From WHTB01 sp050699035 (GTDB lineage Bacteria > Actinomycetota > Actinomycetes > Propionibacteriales > Nocardioidaceae): DNA of 5,252 nt. Position 1 is the stretch's first letter; each line of letters starts with the position of its first letter. Under the pieces are notes generated by a model, which ran no database searches, was not told the DNA's origin, and worked only from the letters and a program-made list of their open reading frames with translations. A program made the translations under genes and the position numbers. Location: positions 1 to 5,252 of the forward strand of contig JBOHDE010000253.1 of assembly GCA_050699035.1 (NCBI GenBank). Reading direction: 5' to 3'. Below, piece by piece: positions 5,123 through 5,252 of the stretch.

Positions 5123-5247
5123 ACTCGCGTCGAGGTTGCACGAATGTCGGCCACCCTCCGCCGACATTGCACGAATGTCGGGGTTCCTCCCGCCGATGTT
5201 GCACGAATGTCCGCCACCCACGACATACGCGCAACCTCGATGCGAGT
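5123..5247. repeat. Four-copy 21-bp motif block with 27-bp terminal inverted repeats
   Basis: Three direct copies of a 21-bp motif start at 5130, 5161 and 5193, sharing the core TTGCACGAATGTC (5136-5148, 5167-5179, 5199-5211). A fourth copy lies inverted at 5220-5240 and matches the first at 18 of 21 positions. Similarity between the first and fourth extends outward, so 5123-5149 and 5221-5247 form inverted repeats with 24 of 27 positions matching. Start-to-start spacings of 31 and 32 bp are close to three helical turns. Spacers are pyrimidine-rich on the plus strand (CCACCCTCCG, CCACCC). No target-site duplication is seen. The block ends 33 bp upstream of the folP GTG at 5089. It may be a set of operators for the folate operon or a dispersed intergenic repeat. 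Confidence 0.85.
5161..5181. promoter_or_regulatory. Perfect palindrome within the repeat block, operator candidate
   Basis: The middle motif copy is CCGACATT-GCACG-AATGTCGG, with 8-bp arms that pair perfectly around a 5-base centre. The other copies keep the right arm and centre better than the left arm (TCGAGGTT and CCGATGTT). Such symmetry fits binding of a dimeric regulator, or an RNA hairpin with a 5-nt loop if transcribed. No T-run follows, so it is not a classical terminator. Confidence 0.45.
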
Positions 5248-5252
5248 ATTCG

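Larger units (their letters stand above)
5083..5226 (-). other. Possible 47-codon leader ORF overlapping the folP start
   Basis: From ATG 5226 the minus strand is open for 47 codons to TGA at 5085-5083. GAGG lies 8 nt before the ATG. The stop falls just inside folP (GTGCTGA, 7-bp overlap with the GTG at 5089), a geometry that would allow coupling. The peptide contains VADIRATS twice (residues 4-11 and 25-32) because two repeat copies are 63 bp apart and hence in frame. Since most of the frame is made of the repeat block, it may be a by-product of that DNA with no coding role. I consider translation possible but unproven. Confidence 0.2.

Noticed and set aside
5123..5247. CRISPR array
   Set aside because: The repeats are 21 bp with spacers of 6-11 bp, one copy is inverted and the spacers are similar low-complexity pyrimidine tracts, so this is not a repeat-spacer array.

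Overview
The window is high-GC DNA from an actinobacterium. The evidence is the strong G/C bias at third codon positions, several GTG starts, a DUF3180 membrane protein (a family I know from Actinomycetota) at the end of a folate operon, and a stand-alone NuoD-like gene beside it. A member of the Propionibacteriales or Streptomyces-like lineages would fit, but the genus cannot be fixed from the sequence alone.

Layout from left to right. Positions 1-242 (minus strand) hold the N-terminal 80 codons of a small basic protein with a coiled-coil stretch and a Lys/Arg-rich repeat tail; it runs off the left edge. A 141-bp divergent intergenic region with one perfect 8-bp-arm inverted repeat separates it from a plus-strand gene (384-1577). 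That gene encodes an orphan homologue of the complex I 49-kDa subunit (NuoD) whose quinone-site residues deviate from the canonical pattern. It converges, with only 14 bp between stop codons, on a minus-strand gene (1592-2221) for a two-helix membrane protein with a long coiled coil.

From 5089 leftward to 2313 runs a tightly packed minus-strand operon: folP, an NTF2/SnoaL-fold protein, folB, folK and a DUF3180 membrane protein. Every junction overlaps (ATGA 4 bp, TGATG 1 bp, GTGA 4 bp, GTGA 4 bp), so translational coupling is likely. FolB (dihydroneopterin aldolase), FolK (pyrophosphokinase) and FolP (dihydropteroate synthase) are three consecutive enzymes of dihydrofolate synthesis. The NTF2-like and DUF3180 proteins have no established role there. 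GTP cyclohydrolase (folE) is not in the window.

The most unusual structure is the non-coding right end (5123-5247), just upstream of folP. It holds three direct copies of a 21-bp motif (core TTGCACGAATGTC) spaced 31 and 32 bp apart, plus a fourth inverted copy, so the whole block is bounded by 27-bp imperfect inverted repeats. The middle copy is a perfect 8+5+8 palindrome. It could be a multi-site operator for the folate operon or a dispersed, possibly mobile, intergenic repeat. On the folP sense strand it also carries a 47-codon reading frame that ends 7 bp into folP.
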